From Sphagnum compactum (Eukaryota > Bryophyta > Sphagnopsida > Sphagnales): a stretch of DNA of 64,000 bases. The notes under the pieces are model-generated. The model ran no database searches. It worked only from the letters and a program-made list of their open reading frames with translations, and was not told the origin of the DNA. Location of the stretch: contig OZ234493.1 of NCBI GenBank assembly GCA_965153455.1, positions 3,596,001 to 3,660,000 on the forward strand, given 5' to 3'. A program made the translations under genes and the position numbers. Below are positions 48,251 to 64,000 of this stretch, one piece after another; within the stretch, counting starts at the first letter, position 1, and the number at the start of each line of letters is the position of its first letter.

Positions 48251-49027
48251 TCTCTTTTCTCTGTGTTGTCGCTGGTGGAGATCTCTCTCTTCTTCGCCGT
48301 GCGCGGGCGACGAGGAGGAGGAAGAGGAGGATCCGGAGGGGGAAGGAGTAGGAGGAAGCAGGAAATAAGGGAGCAGATCCAAAATCTCTCTTTTTATCCT
48401 TTCTTTCTCTTGCCGCTAGCTTCATCATCTTCTTGTGCCATGCTTTACTTCCTTCTCATGTCATCAAGCTCTTCTGACACCTTGCAGACTGCCATGGTCG
48501 TCTTTTCAGCGCTTCAGAATGTGAGCATTCCTCCACATTCTGTTGCTGTTTGTTGTTGCTGTTGTTGTTGTTGTTGAACATTGTTGTTTTGTACTTCTTT
48601 TGAGTTTCCGAAAGCAGAAGAAACTAGGAGCAGCTTGCTTCATGTTGTGATTATTGTAAGCGCAGTCGAAGAACATTCCAAGAGGGGTTTCTGCTGCATA
48701 CCTATTTTTTGAGAACTTCGACCACCAGCGATGGCGGAAAGAAAAGAAAAGAAAAGAAAGCAAAGCAAACTCGACACGCATACGTACATACAGACATAGC
48801 ATATCTTTTTTGTTCCATTTTTGCTTTTCTCCTCCTTCTTCTCTCACATCGTTTCCTCTTCAGCTGGAGACGGGTGTTGAGGTCACTGTAGAAAGAAACG
48901 GAGATCAGTTTGTTGTTGCAGATAGTTCTTATGAAGTTGCAAAGGTTCTTGTGTTGTTGTTCTTTTTGAGATTTTTGCAGAAGAAGCGGCCATTCATGCA
49001 TGCGCCTGAATGACAGAGGTTTTGTTG

Positions 49028-49074
<47 letters not shown>

Positions 49075-49980
49075 CGATGCTTGGCCGCCCCTGCTGCTGC
49101 TTTGGTCGATGGACTGCAATACTGTAGAATGGAAAGAGCAGCAGCTTGTAGAAGAAAGTAGAAGATTTGTAGAAAGACTGCAGTATAAGAACATAGTGAT
49201 GCATCACAATGGTTTCAGAGATTGCTATGCACACTCATCATGCATGTATGAGGTGCATTCTGAAATTTCCTTTTTGCCTTCTCTCCTTCTGGTGGATGGA
49301 GTTCTTCTTCTACTACACAGGTCTGCAAGAGATAAGCTCTTCTAGTTCATGCCATTCCAGATATGCCAGAAAGAGTGATTCTGACACACATCATAAGAGC
49401 AAGCATGGTCTCTGTTTGTTTGTTTGTCTGTCTGTTTGTTTTGTTACAATCACTGGACATTTCCTCCAAGTGTTTCTCTTTTGTGTTGTGCAGAGTTTTG
49501 ACATATAGTACTATTAAGGAACTGCTCTCTTGTTGTAGGGCAGCAGCAGCACATTGTGGCTATGTTGTCATATGAACAGCTTCAATTGTGTAATTCTGCA
49601 ACATGTCCTACAGACAGAAAAATTCAGGATCCATGACTTGGAATGATCATATTATTGTTTCCTGTTGCTGCAGCTTCCCCCCACCCACTCCCTTGGATAC
49701 AAGAGATGAAACATATGAGAAGAGAGAGACAGTCAGCAGCAAAGCTGAAATTGTACTGAATGACCTGAAAGAGTTGAACCAGCCAGTGGAAGACAAAGAA
49801 GAAACTGTGGGTTCTGGAGGAGGCTTGGCAGCTGCACACCAGATCTATGGTAAAAGTAGTTCAACTTCAGAGGGGACTACCTATGGATGCATGCAGCTTA
49901 TAAGAGGACACTGGCCCAAGAACAGGTAAAACGACAGCAAGCTACCCAGGCACAGCCTGGAAAGTGGGGGGTAATAGTCT
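48200..49980 (+). other. Long GSK3 5' leader, probably spliced
   Basis: From about 48200 the sequence is CT-rich then GC-rich (48215-48365), typical of a plant transcript start. It continues with introns until the last leader exon, which probably begins after ttgctgcag at about 49672. A (TC)20 tract lies at 49032-49071. Several upstream ATGs and short frames occur. An in-frame TAG at 49975-49977 closes the kinase frame just before its ATG. Confidence 0.45.
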
Positions 49981-53217
<3,237 letters not shown>

Positions 53218-54235
53218 GGATATGCAGCAGGCCTACCATCAACTCAAATCTATCTCCTTTCTTGCCTTCTCACTACATCCCCATCATGGATCATCTTAGT
53301 AAAGGGACTTTTCTAATGTTCCTTTTAACTCACTCAATCTGGTTTCTTTCTTGCCTCCTTTACATTAGTGAAGGGACTTGTTAATGTTCTTTGAACATTT
53401 TCAGCCACTCACCCAGTATTCATGGTTGGAGAGTGATAGCAAGAGTTATCCTACATGAAACCCATGTTTTACGACAGGAAAGACTACTAGATGTACTAGC
53501 ATGTCTTAATTGACTACAAGGAGCTTCTAGCATGTATAGAAGTGGTTGATGTGGGCTTAAGAGCTTCCGGGGTAGTCTGGTGTCTTGAGGAGCACCTTTT
53601 GACATGAAGGTGCTGTTAGATGAGAGGGCACTTCACCAACAGCCTGCATGGATGGGATCCCTTTCTCTAGATAAAGAAAGGTACCTGGGGCGGGAAGGGC
53701 AGAAAGAAGTTTTGAGCATTCAATTTTGTTGACTGCTACACAAGACCTTGGTCCTGTTGTATGCTGGGCAGGCAAACTTGACGAGACTCAGACATGGGAT
53801 AGAAGTAGAATCTCTTTTTCTTTTTCTTATCAGAAGCTATGGAGGGGAATGGGGTTCTTTTCAAGGGTTGAAGTCAAAAGAGGCTTGAGAGTTGACATGG
53901 AGTGCACTAGTTGATTCTGATCTTGGCAACTTTGTTACATGATGTGCAACACATGGGTTGCAGAACCATGTTATGCGCAACTGGAGTACTTGGGCCCTAC
54001 TCAAAAATTCTTTTTGGTACGTTTTCAGGGTAATCACAGCCTCTGATCCTTGATGGACTTAGCCGGAGAGTCCTTTCCAGCTTGGTTATAATTGAACATC
54101 ATGATTTTTCCACTTGATTTTTCTGGGAGTGTTTCTGAAGAGAATATGGGAGTGGTGATAAATACTATATTTTTGAGCTCATAGTTGTCCCAAGCTTCAC
54201 GAAGGCCAGGGCATAGAACTTGGATATCACATACA
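53218..54235. other. GSK3 3' flank, no further gene
   Basis: Sequence with gene-like composition continues for a few hundred bases after the stop. A duplicated fragment (actcactcaatctggtttc-like and gtgaagggacttgttaatgttc-like) suggests a short local duplication at about 53280-53400. No protein family was recognised in the open frames. Confidence 0.4.
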
Positions 54236-54239
54236 ATGG

Positions 54240-54425
54240 GTTTAGAACTCGTTGATAACAAATTCCTCATGTATTTGGAGGGCACCTTCTAAACATGAAT
54301 ATCCCTCCTAGAAAAGAGGAGGGAACTTCCATCTACTTGTGCAGTAGCTGTAAGATCCTTCCCACTCTTAAGGAGTAGGTGCAAGAACCCTCCCCTTCCT
54401 GCGCCTCAAGATCTACATTTGTTTA
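54240..54425. repeat. Mosaic dispersed repeat related to 18.4-18.7 kb
   Basis: 54268-54365 matches 18586-18690 directly, and 54355-54416 matches 18482-18545 in reverse complement. The shared core is gaggagggaac and gtaagatcc. It is an old interspersed element with internal inversion. Confidence 0.45.
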
Positions 54426-54439
54426 GTGGTAGGCAAGGC

Positions 54440-54545
54440 CCAAGGTCGAGGACATTACCAGAATAAGGGTACTGCCCAAGGCAGCAGCCAAGGTGGTGCC
54501 CACATTCTGGTCACACCCTTCCTTGTCTGAGGGCCTTACCAAGCA
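54440..54545. repeat. Short foldback element
   Basis: The left side (ggcccaagg, accagaataaggg) is imperfectly inverted on the right (cattctggtcac, gagggcctt). The taccagaa tip and GGCCC ends resemble the foldback at 44970-45060. Confidence 0.5.
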
Positions 54546-57500
54546 GAAAGCAACTGCCTAAACTGATTGATGTGTGCAGACGAGCATTTCAGAATGAAAT
54601 CTTCAAACTTAAAAATGTAAGATCCTTCCAGTATAAAGTGAATCTTACGTTTTTAAGGTTTGCTCCAAATACAGTGAAATTTCTGGCAGTACTTTATGAT
54701 TCATCATAAACTTTGTGTCCGCATGTTTAGGCTCATTGTAACCTTTGTCTCATGCTTTAGGATGAGTAAAGCCCATGGGTGTTGAAAATTCCCTACATGC
54801 AGGGCTTTAGGGTTGAATTTTTCTTTTTCCTCATATACCATAACCGTGGAAGGAAATTGTTGTTATTTCATTAGTCAAGGGGCACACCTTCAAGGTGACA
54901 CTGAGGAGAGGGCCCTTGTTTGTTCCAGGTCATTTAAGGACCAAAGTTGGACAAACCTTCTTGGTCTTCAAGTAAGTGTTAACTTCCACTCTTTTTTATT
55001 AGCATCTGTTTATGAGAATGTGAATCACATATTAGGTGGTCTTCCAATTTGTTGTTAACAACCTTCAAATTCTTAGTTACACAACTAGGAATTCGATGCA
55101 ATCTCATAAATGTGTTACATGATCTCCATCAAACTTTTTTTCTTTTTTTTGTGTTGACGGTGTTCCTTCATGTCATGTTTATGTACTCTTTTTAAGGTTT
55201 ACAGAGTTTTTAATGTCCTAATCAATTTGCCTCTATTGGTTCTTGACTTGTTCAAATTGTGATCAATCTCTGATTAGCGATAGATGTTCTTAATCTTTTG
55301 CTCATCATACAAGAAGATGGTTTAGAAGTGAAGGCAGATCACAGACCACCACTGGTTCTTACCCATCTCTCCTCCTTTTGCCTATCCAACTCTTGCATCA
55401 AAATTCCAACATGGAAATGGTTTGCATTTCAAGTCCAAAAGTGAGAATAGGGCGTGGAAATGTAAAAAATGGTACTCAATTTCTTTGTCTTTATTTCTTT
55501 CTTTTGGGGGTATGTTTAAGTACTTTCCAAGAAAAAGAAAACCAAGACATGGTCTTAATGCTCTTGAATCTATGTAAACACTTTCCCATTTACAAAGGGG
55601 AAAAAATCAAGCATCCTCCTGTTGGAGTAAAGTGGATTAATTCTAATTTAATTATTAGTTGTAGAAAGGGTTACATATGCGACACCGTGTAATAATCATT
55701 TTAAAGATAAAAATGCAAGGCAACATACGAATGTTATATCTTTAGGTTTATGTGTTATTTGGGACTATACACTAGTGAATTAGAAGTGGTATTAGATACA
55801 TAATAATGATTTTCAAAATGATCAATTTGTATTTATTTTAAAAACCCATGTGATCTGGAAACTTATTATGTAATAATTAATTAATGCATCATTTTTCTAT
55901 CATGAAATAGTTTGAAATCATGAACTGTGTTGTCAAAAGTGTACCAAGCGACAGTTTTTTTGTGTGAAATTTCACCAAAATGTGAAACTAAGGATGGGGA
56001 GCAAATCATATAACATAAACAAAAAGTTTGCAAAAAACTTGATTTGATTTAAGATTCCAAATTTTGTGCAATGAAATTCCAAATTCATTGTTTCACCTAG
56101 CAATGGTGAGATCTCCTTGAGAGCACACAATCCCCCCCTCCCCCCCCCCCCAATCAATAGCAAATCACACCTTCTCCCCTTCATATCAATCATCGATTGC
56201 AAAGGACTACCATCTTCCGTTTTTTTTTCACAACCTTATTCTCTCATCAAAGCTCTTTTTGTTGCCAATGTTTTCATTGGAGGTGTAGATTCCGTTGCAA
56301 GTAATTCACCTTCCTTCATAAGTGTGTTGCAACATTTTTCATCACAACAAATTCTAAATGGGCGGAGGGTAGCAACCGGCATTTGATCTATGTGGATATG
56401 GCAAGATCTTCATATGGAAACTCTATTGAACGTTTTGAAGGCGCTTGATTTTAATGTCTTGAACACCTCAAAGTCCCACTAGATTCTTACATTTTAACAG
56501 GAGTATGTTGCAGGATGTTGATGTAATTGGAAGTGGACATTGAAATGGTTTAAATTGAAAGCAAATACAAGGGTGCAAGTGCAATACAAAGGCAAGGTGC
56601 ATTATTTTTTTGCTTGCATTATTTTTTGCTTTAGGTGTGTGAGCATACACTAGACGCCTATTGAGACATTTAACAATTAATATGGAACGAAAGGTTCACC
56701 AATGTTAGGTGCACTAATGAATCTCAAGCCAATGTTACAAATGAGTGTGACAATCGCATAACAGTTCAAACATAAGTTGTATCTAGCGTGTAACACGACA
56801 TTTCATAGGTCTATGGATTCCATGTGTTTCCTTTCTAATGCATTATTGTGTGTATACCAAAGGTTGATATTCGTACAATAAGCTGCACAACTTATATTTT
56901 TTGCACACCATTTCAAATAAAATGGAAGTGACATCCCATGGATGATAGCTGGATCACAATTGAAAGTTTTTCTAAACAATGAAAATGGAGAACATTTTGA
57001 ACTCATTTCACATACATCCATGGAATTTGAGCTTTGCATTGTTTTGCACTACCAATGACAATCAATTGACATATGGTCAAAATATGAATATATTTAAATT
57101 TTATTTTTACAAAATATTTATAAAAAATAGTTGCCATACATTGATAATTCAAGATTATATAAATTGTCCATGAAATCATTTCCATTTCCATTAATTCTAG
57201 ACTATGATATTTAATTTTCACCTACTAAGACCTTAAGATTTATGGCACCCGTGATATTTTTGGTGCCCTTTGTTGCTTTCAAAAAAAAATTGGGCAGTTT
57301 TAATGTCTCCCAATGTTCTCAACAACCCTTGGTCCAAAAAAATATAAAATATAAAAAAAAAATTACCCTAATGCCTACAACATTCCATGTGTACTTTTTG
57401 GTGCCCTTGGTGTCTTTTCACATTGTATACATGGCTTTCAACCCTCAACTTTTTTTGTCCCCTATTGCTCAAAAAACAATTCATGTTCAACCTAGTGCAC

Positions 57501-59745
57501 TTTGTGTTTTTAACATGCCTTTTTGACACCCATGTTAAATTGTTTGTTGTCATTTCATCATTTCTTCTCAAAATTCACGTGTGTTTGTTGTTCCCTATCT
57601 TTCATCATCCTTGATGTTGTTTGAATGTATTTTTGTTGTTGACAAAACTTAGGTCATCCCTAAACTAGAACATCCCACCAATCTGAACTTTTACTAAAGA
57701 TGTCCAAATTTGGGAATGTTTATTATATTAATAGCCCATCAAAAATTTGGAAATGTTAGATGAGTCAAGTTTTTACTAATTTTAAAAGAGGCCAAAAATG
57801 AAGGGAAAAATACATTTTATCGATTCAAAAGAAAAAAAATTAAATTAAATCGCCCATTCCAAAGAAAGGGTGATTTAAAGGGGTAAAATAAAATGTCCAC
57901 CTCCAAATCATGTGTGAAGGTGATCTAAAAGGATTGCTCGATACCACTTCTCATTGTTTAAAATGAGTTTATTAAATTTAACTAATTTCATAAACAAAAC
58001 ATTGATAAAAATAATATAGACTTGTCAACTTTGATGGATATTTTATTTTCAATGTTGAATTGAATATGTTTCTCTTTTTTATTTAAGAGGTGTCCACTAA
58101 AATATTACCCAAAAAAAATTAAGTTGAAATTTAACCTTTCTTGTGTTTTATATATGATTTAATTAATAAAATATGAGTAATGTAAACATACTATAATTTT
58201 AAATTTTTATTTTAAATATTAATATATTGAAATTATCACAATAAAAATGATAAAAAAAATTCAACAATCATTTTTTTCATTTTTTATTTTAAATATAACT
58301 CAAAATTTATTGTCATGTAAATTTAATGTTATCACTTGTTGGAGTTATGAACAATATGAAAATTAATCAATATCAAATCCATTAAAAATATATATGGCTA
58401 TAGAACGTGGTTTACTGGTCTTGAATACACCAATATACTGACGTTTTTTTTTTTGTGCGAAATTTTGCATCATTGTAAAAGACATAATTGGGAAGGGAAT
58501 ATTTTGTAATAAGAATTTTTTGGAAAACAATTACCCAAAAAAATCATTTTGGGTCAATGTAACTAGATTTCTATTCCTTACTACTATAAGTAATCAAAGT
58601 ATAAAAAAGGTTTTTTAATAAGTTCTTGGAAGAGGTTGTTAATTATTGTTAAATCACTCTTGGGATGTTCATGAATGACCATATAACAAAAGATTGGAAG
58701 AAATTTAAAAATTTGACCAAAAGGTGTTGTTATTATCATATGAAACAAAATGTTCAAATTTACGACATCTACACCAATTTGCAATCATGATGTGAAGGTC
58801 AAGAAATTCAATTATAATTTAATATTCATATTTGAAAATATTAATAATGTATTCTGTATTCTGTAATATGTTTTTAAACCTAAAAGTGTAATTGTTCAAT
58901 GACAACAAATGCACTTGAATGTGAGTCATGCATTCTTAAATGTGCAAAAAGGAATTTCGAAGTTTTCAAGACCTTGGTGTGATACATAGCAATAATGGAT
59001 TGAGAGACACATGATTTATGATTAACATGCAATTGATTTAACTAAAATATTAAATATTTGAATAATGTAAAATTTGAAATCAAAAATCAAACTTTGAATG
59101 TGTTTCAACCACATAAAAATGGGGAAAATATTATTAAAGAGTACAAAATTGTTGTGATCAATTTCCAATGTTTTTAAAGTTTTGCCCATCTCAATTTGCA
59201 CCCAATTTACAAACATTAGTGTATTATTCGCAAACTAGATCACTTATTTTTATTCTTCCTTTTTTTCTACCATCTTTTTTTTCCTTTTTTCCTTTTTACA
59301 ATGTTTTTACACTAACAAATCATTCATCCTCTCATGCATTTAATTCAATTAACAACACACACATTAAAAGATAGTTATAACCCATGCATCATATTCATGG
59401 GATGTGAAAAGCATTAATTTAATAGATTCATAATATTTTCAAAGTTGTTTAAATAGATTTGATTAATGTAATACAAATGAAGTCTTGACACATGTTTGTA
59501 AAATAATTGATGAAATTTGAATATTTTGTGTCAAGAATAAAATATTTTTGTATATTTCCAAAAATATGTATTTTCCTTCACAAATTTTTTTTGAAAAAAT
59601 AAAATTGAAAACTACAAGATTTTTATAGATAATATAATTAATGTCAAAAATGCCAAGAAAATATGTTAATATAATATAATATAAATATAAATATGACATT
59701 CATGTATGATAAGCTATACAATATCAAGATGGATTACTAGTATAA
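54545..59745. other. AT-rich gene-free DNA
   Basis: No gene was recognised. It includes a C-rich tract (56133-56151), poly-A and poly-T runs and short frames without family features. Composition is extremely AT-rich from about 57700 onward. Confidence 0.65.
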
Positions 59746-59749
59746 AATG

Positions 59750-60880
59750 GGGTGTAGTTCATTGGCCTAAACCACTATAGGATTTTAAAAATGAAATAGG
59801 TTCATTTCACTTTAGTGATTTCACCTTGATTAAAGTTATTTCACTATAGGATCAATATTTAAACATCATGTTTCATTATTCATTGACACAATTCACTATT
59901 ATAATTTATTATAGTAAATAAGTTTATTTTTATGTTATTGTTTCAAATACCCTAGGCTACTTTAAGTTCTACTCTATGTTATTTTAGACTACCTTAGTTA
60001 TTTTAACTTATACCCTTAGTTATACCCTAAAATATTACAGATTATTCTATTTTAAGGTACCTTAACTTATTATAGGCTTTTTATTTTAAGTTGTTTTAAA
60101 TTAAATTATTTAATTAACCCTAGGTTATATCTTAAATTATTTTATTTCAAATTATATATGTTATTTCAAGTTATACCTTAGGCTATTCAAAGTCATTTTA
60201 CTTTATGTTATATAAGTGATTTTGTCCTAAGGTATAATAATTTAAAATAACCTAAAATAAAATATAATAGATTAAAAATAACATATAAAAAATTGCATAT
60301 AATAATTTAAGGTGGATTAACTTAGGGTTGAATAATCTAAAATAACCAACAATGGCATATGGTAGAATAACCAATAATACTTTAAAATAACTTGTAATAA
60401 AATAACTTATAATAATCAATAATAATTTGTGGTATAATGATGTAAAGTAACCAATAACAACTTACAATAAAAACCCAATAATACCATAAGGTAAAATAAT
60501 TAAAAAATAACAAAAAATAACCTGGAATAATCAAGAATAACTTAATAATATAATAACCAATAATAACCTATGATAGAATATCCAATAATAATTTATGGCG
60601 AATAACATTAAATAGCAAAAAATAATAATTTATAATAGAAATTTTAAAAATAACATATGGTAAATGGCCTAAAATAACCAACAATAACCTACAATAGAAT
60701 AACCAATAATAACTTACGATAAATATTTTAAAATAACCAAAAATAGCCTATGGCAAATAACCTAAAATAATTAAGAATAACAATATAATAGTTAATGATA
60801 GATTAAGGTAAAATAGTTTAAAATAGTCAACAATAGCCTACAATAAAATAGCCAATAATATATTTATGGTAAAATTACAT
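59750..60880 (+). repeat. AT-rich foldback array, right copy
   Basis: Begins with tggggtgtag and a non-array flank (59750-59905) that is the reverse complement of the flank at 629-780; both contain caaggtgaaat/atttcaccttg and aaagtga/tcacttt signatures. Then come units of ttattttag type (59905-60230), followed by the inverted unit aataacctaaaataa (60230-60880). No ORF is present. Same element family as the left window end, in opposite orientation. Confidence 0.65.
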
Positions 60881-63800
60881 CTTTTCACATTATGCATTAT
60901 TTGTTTCATCTTGTTTAAATAGTTTGACAATTTTGTAGCTTTTTCTTTTTTGTTTTGAAAAATAAATACCTCTGTCATTTAAAGCATGCTTGTAGAGGTA
61001 TAAATAATTTTTTAGCTTATGGCTTGTGCTATATAGTAATGATGTGATGTGATGCATAAATCTTAATCTAATTATCAAAACATATATTAAACTAATATTT
61101 TAGCCAAAAACATATATATGAAGAACATTAAGGAGAATATTACATCCTTGTTTTTTTGGTTCATTAAATCTTTCAATAATTCTTTTCACATAATGCACAC
61201 ATAATGACGTGAATACCATTTGTTATGTAACACCTTAAGCGAGTGCAAAACACAATGAAAGAAAAAAAAAATGTGTGTGAACCCAAACCTAGAAAACTCA
61301 TGACAAAAACTTTCCATCCAAAATCACAATTTATTTGAGAAAAACATAATTTTAAACAATTTTATTATCTTCATTCTATGATCAACCTTTATTCTTGTTT
61401 TGCATTCAAAACACATAACTTTTGATGGATCATTAAAAAAAAATCATAACATGTTTTCACTTTTCTCCTTCTTGCCTTTTGTGCATGTAATCCCCATATT
61501 ATATTTACATAATTGCAAGAAATCACACAAATTCATACAATTTATGATCTATGAAACAAAAAAGAAGTGAATAAGAAACTAAATACCACGATAGTATCAC
61601 GTTGATTCCATCATGGATGTTTCCACATGCTAAATTGGGATTCTTTAAAGTGCAATTTGAATCAATGTTCAATAACATGAATCAAGGTGCCAAACATCAT
61701 GCCAATTGTCATGCTCATAGTCAAATTCAAATAGTTTTTAGAAATTAATTTTTCAAATAAAATAATCCATTTGTTCCATCAAGGCAATGGTCCATAATTT
61801 GTTCAATTTACAAGTGTGCACAATAACTAGGAAATTATGTTGTTTAAGATATGACACATGTTGAATGATCAAACATTAATTTTTCTACATAACTTGATAT
61901 TTTAATATTCTTTAAGGAGTGAAAATATTTTTAACTTTCCATGTTTGTGTTGGTTTTTAGTTTATGAATGAGTACTATAATTATCAAATAATTCATCACA
62001 TACATCCAATGCTTCTATATTTTTCTTCCATCTCAAAAAAATTTAATATTATGTTTGCACCTTTTCTTTTCTCAAACAATTCCCAATAACTACCTGTTAA
62101 GTTCAATATTGGATTTTTAATGCCAAGGCTCTAAGTTACAACTATTTTGAAAAATGATTTGAGTTTCTTTAAAAGCTTTGCATTCATTCACATGTTAGAA
62201 TTTGTTCCCCCCCCCCCCCCCCCCCCAAGGTTTAATATTAAATGTTTCATCAATCATTATTGGGGTTTAACATCAAATTTCATATTGATCAATTGGGGAA
62301 TTAATACTAGATTTACCATAAACATCCCATCTAAGAGGCAATATTTGTGACAACAATTTCCATTCCACAAAAACTTGAGTTTTATATTATATTTCCCATT
62401 AAGCAACACATGGATTTATTAATCTCAAATCATTTTCATTTTCTATTTAAATGTGCATACAAAATAGTTATAAAACATGTTTTTCCATTCTTGACAAAGA
62501 AAAACCAATCAACACATCTACTTTAACACATATCACATTTATAATTGTTGGGTGTATTTATAATCAAACAAGCCACCTAAGGGGGTGGACACTATTTTAA
62601 ATTGCAATTCTATATTTGTGAAAAATCACAACTAGGGGTTAAATCATTAGGCTTGTCCATTTCAATTTCAAAATTTTGAACTTTCACATTTAATTTTTGA
62701 ATAATCACACATGTTCAGTGATATTTATAATTTGGTTTACTAATTTTTTGACTAATATCATAAAGGGAATCCACATTGGATGCATAGTTTGCAAACTATC
62801 ATATTCTAAAACTTTTAACAAGTCTAATTTAACCTGCACTTTTCATATGCCACTTTTGAGCCAACTAATGAAAATTTTATTTAAATCGATCAATATATTC
62901 TTCTAAACTAACTTATTGATCTAAACTAACTTATTGAAGAGTTTATACATCCCAAAAGACTACAACTAATATGTTAAGATCATTTGACTTAAACTTGGTG
63001 CATGATCCATAGCTCACTTCAAACATCTTTGTTCATATAATATTGCTAGTAACTACTCATGCTTTTAACATACTTCTAGTCCCTTTTTTATATTTTGCAT
63101 AATACATTTGGGGTATTATTAAACCATTAAGTATATTTGTGAAACCCAAAAAACTACCAATGTATGACCTCTGCCTAATTTCTACACAAGCCTCCTTTCC
63201 CAAATATACATCTTGAAGCTCATGTTAATAATCTATTTCAATGATGATCAAATGCACCTACTCATACATCAATACGAAATTGAAAAACACACCAATTCTA
63301 GTCATGACAACATAATCTCAAGATATTAAAAAGTTGTAGTTATAGTTGAACTAAAGTTGCTAACCAATACTTAAAATGGTGGTGCCAATTTCACTAAGGA
63401 AAAATTTTATTGGATTTGAAAACAAATTTTGGAGCTTGAAATTGGGATTCATATCAACCTTTGAAAGGAAAGTTTGAATTAATATATATGTGAACAACTA
63501 GAAGATCCAAGCAAACACCCTGTGAGACTCTTGTGTGTTCTTGGTTTACAAGTGTCAAAGCTTGAAGAATTTTTTTTGTATTGTTGAATGTCAAATCAAT
63601 TCAGGCATGTCTAATGTAACAATGCCTTTGGCTTTAGGTTTGATTGTGTTTAGCTAAATACAAGTGTTATTGGAGTCGCAAGAATCAAAATTGCTATAAA
63701 ACTCTTTTTAAAACTCACTACATATAGGCGTTGGTTGTGGTTTTCAACAAACAAATTCCAAATTACAAACAACATTTTCATGTATTTAGTTAATTTTGGA

Positions 63801-64000
63801 AATTTGAAAAAACAAGAATTAATAATTAATCATTTGAAAATTAAAAATAAACTTTGATTTGGGGGTCACCGAATGATGCAATGTCATAGATATTAATAAT
63901 GTTATGGTTCAAATTTAATAAAAAATTTGATCATAACCACCAAGTTAAAAAAATGTCCAAAATTAACAACACAACTTGTAAGCAAAAAAATTCAAATTAA
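60880..64000. other. AT-rich gene-free DNA
   Basis: No gene, RNA gene or clear repeat boundary was seen. It includes a 20-base C run. The window ends inside this type of sequence. Confidence 0.6.
62207..62226. repeat. (C)20 homopolymer
   Basis: Twenty consecutive C residues in otherwise AT-rich DNA; the longest of several C runs (others near 15623-15634 and 56133-56151). Confidence 0.95.

Noticed and set aside
48263-48577. 104-codon frame ending in a run of Cys
   Set aside because: The Cys run is a tgt/tgc simple repeat in the GSK3 leader; there is no family match.
62147-62350. 67-codon frame with a Pro run
   Set aside because: The Pro run is the poly-C tract; the rest is AT-rich intergenic sequence.

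Overview
The window is nuclear DNA of a land plant. It holds interrupted genes with GT..AG introns, plant-type housekeeping proteins, telomere-type AACCCTA motifs, CT/GA-rich leaders and very AT-rich, repeat-filled intergenic DNA. The gene set does not fix the species. The mix of protein features and long simple-sequence leaders would suit a seed-free plant (moss, liverwort, lycophyte or fern), but that is a guess. No organelle, bacterial, CRISPR or viral signal was seen.

Five confidently recognised protein genes, all on the + strand, were rebuilt exon by exon. They are a cytosolic Cu/Zn superoxide dismutase (2452-4978, 7 exons, 155 aa), a GT47 exostosin-type Golgi glycosyltransferase (6882-9847, 4 exons, about 560 aa), a PP4 regulatory subunit 3 / SMEK homologue (about 24963-38354, about 26 exons, about 1220 aa), cytosolic ribosomal protein S15a (43032-44260, 3 coding exons, exactly 130 aa) and a GSK3/SHAGGY-like kinase (49981-53217, 11 coding exons, 424 aa). 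A sixth candidate is a 55-residue single-span membrane protein ORF (40316-40483) just downstream of a perfect telo-box.

Layout: 1-2000 is AT-rich repeat DNA; 2-10 kb holds the SOD and exostosin genes; 10.2-23.6 kb is a gene-free AT-rich block with dispersed repeats and one CpG-richer island; 24-39 kb is the PP4R3 gene; 39-42.5 kb is an unusual cluster of tandem repeats around the small ORF; 42.6-44.3 kb is RPS15a; 44.3-48 kb holds repeats, including small foldback elements; 48-53.3 kb is the GSK3 gene with a long intron-containing leader; 53.3-64 kb is gene-free and AT-rich. The genes are functionally unrelated (redox defence, wall or glycan synthesis, phosphatase targeting, translation, kinase signalling) and do not form a pathway.

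The most notable non-gene structure is a pair of homologous foldback arrays, one at each end of the window in opposite orientation (1-780 and 59750-60880). There is also a family of short foldback elements (5.4, 45.0, 46.4 and 54.5 kb) and a run of tandem arrays with 74, 87, 73 and 83 bp periods between 39.2 and 42.3 kb.
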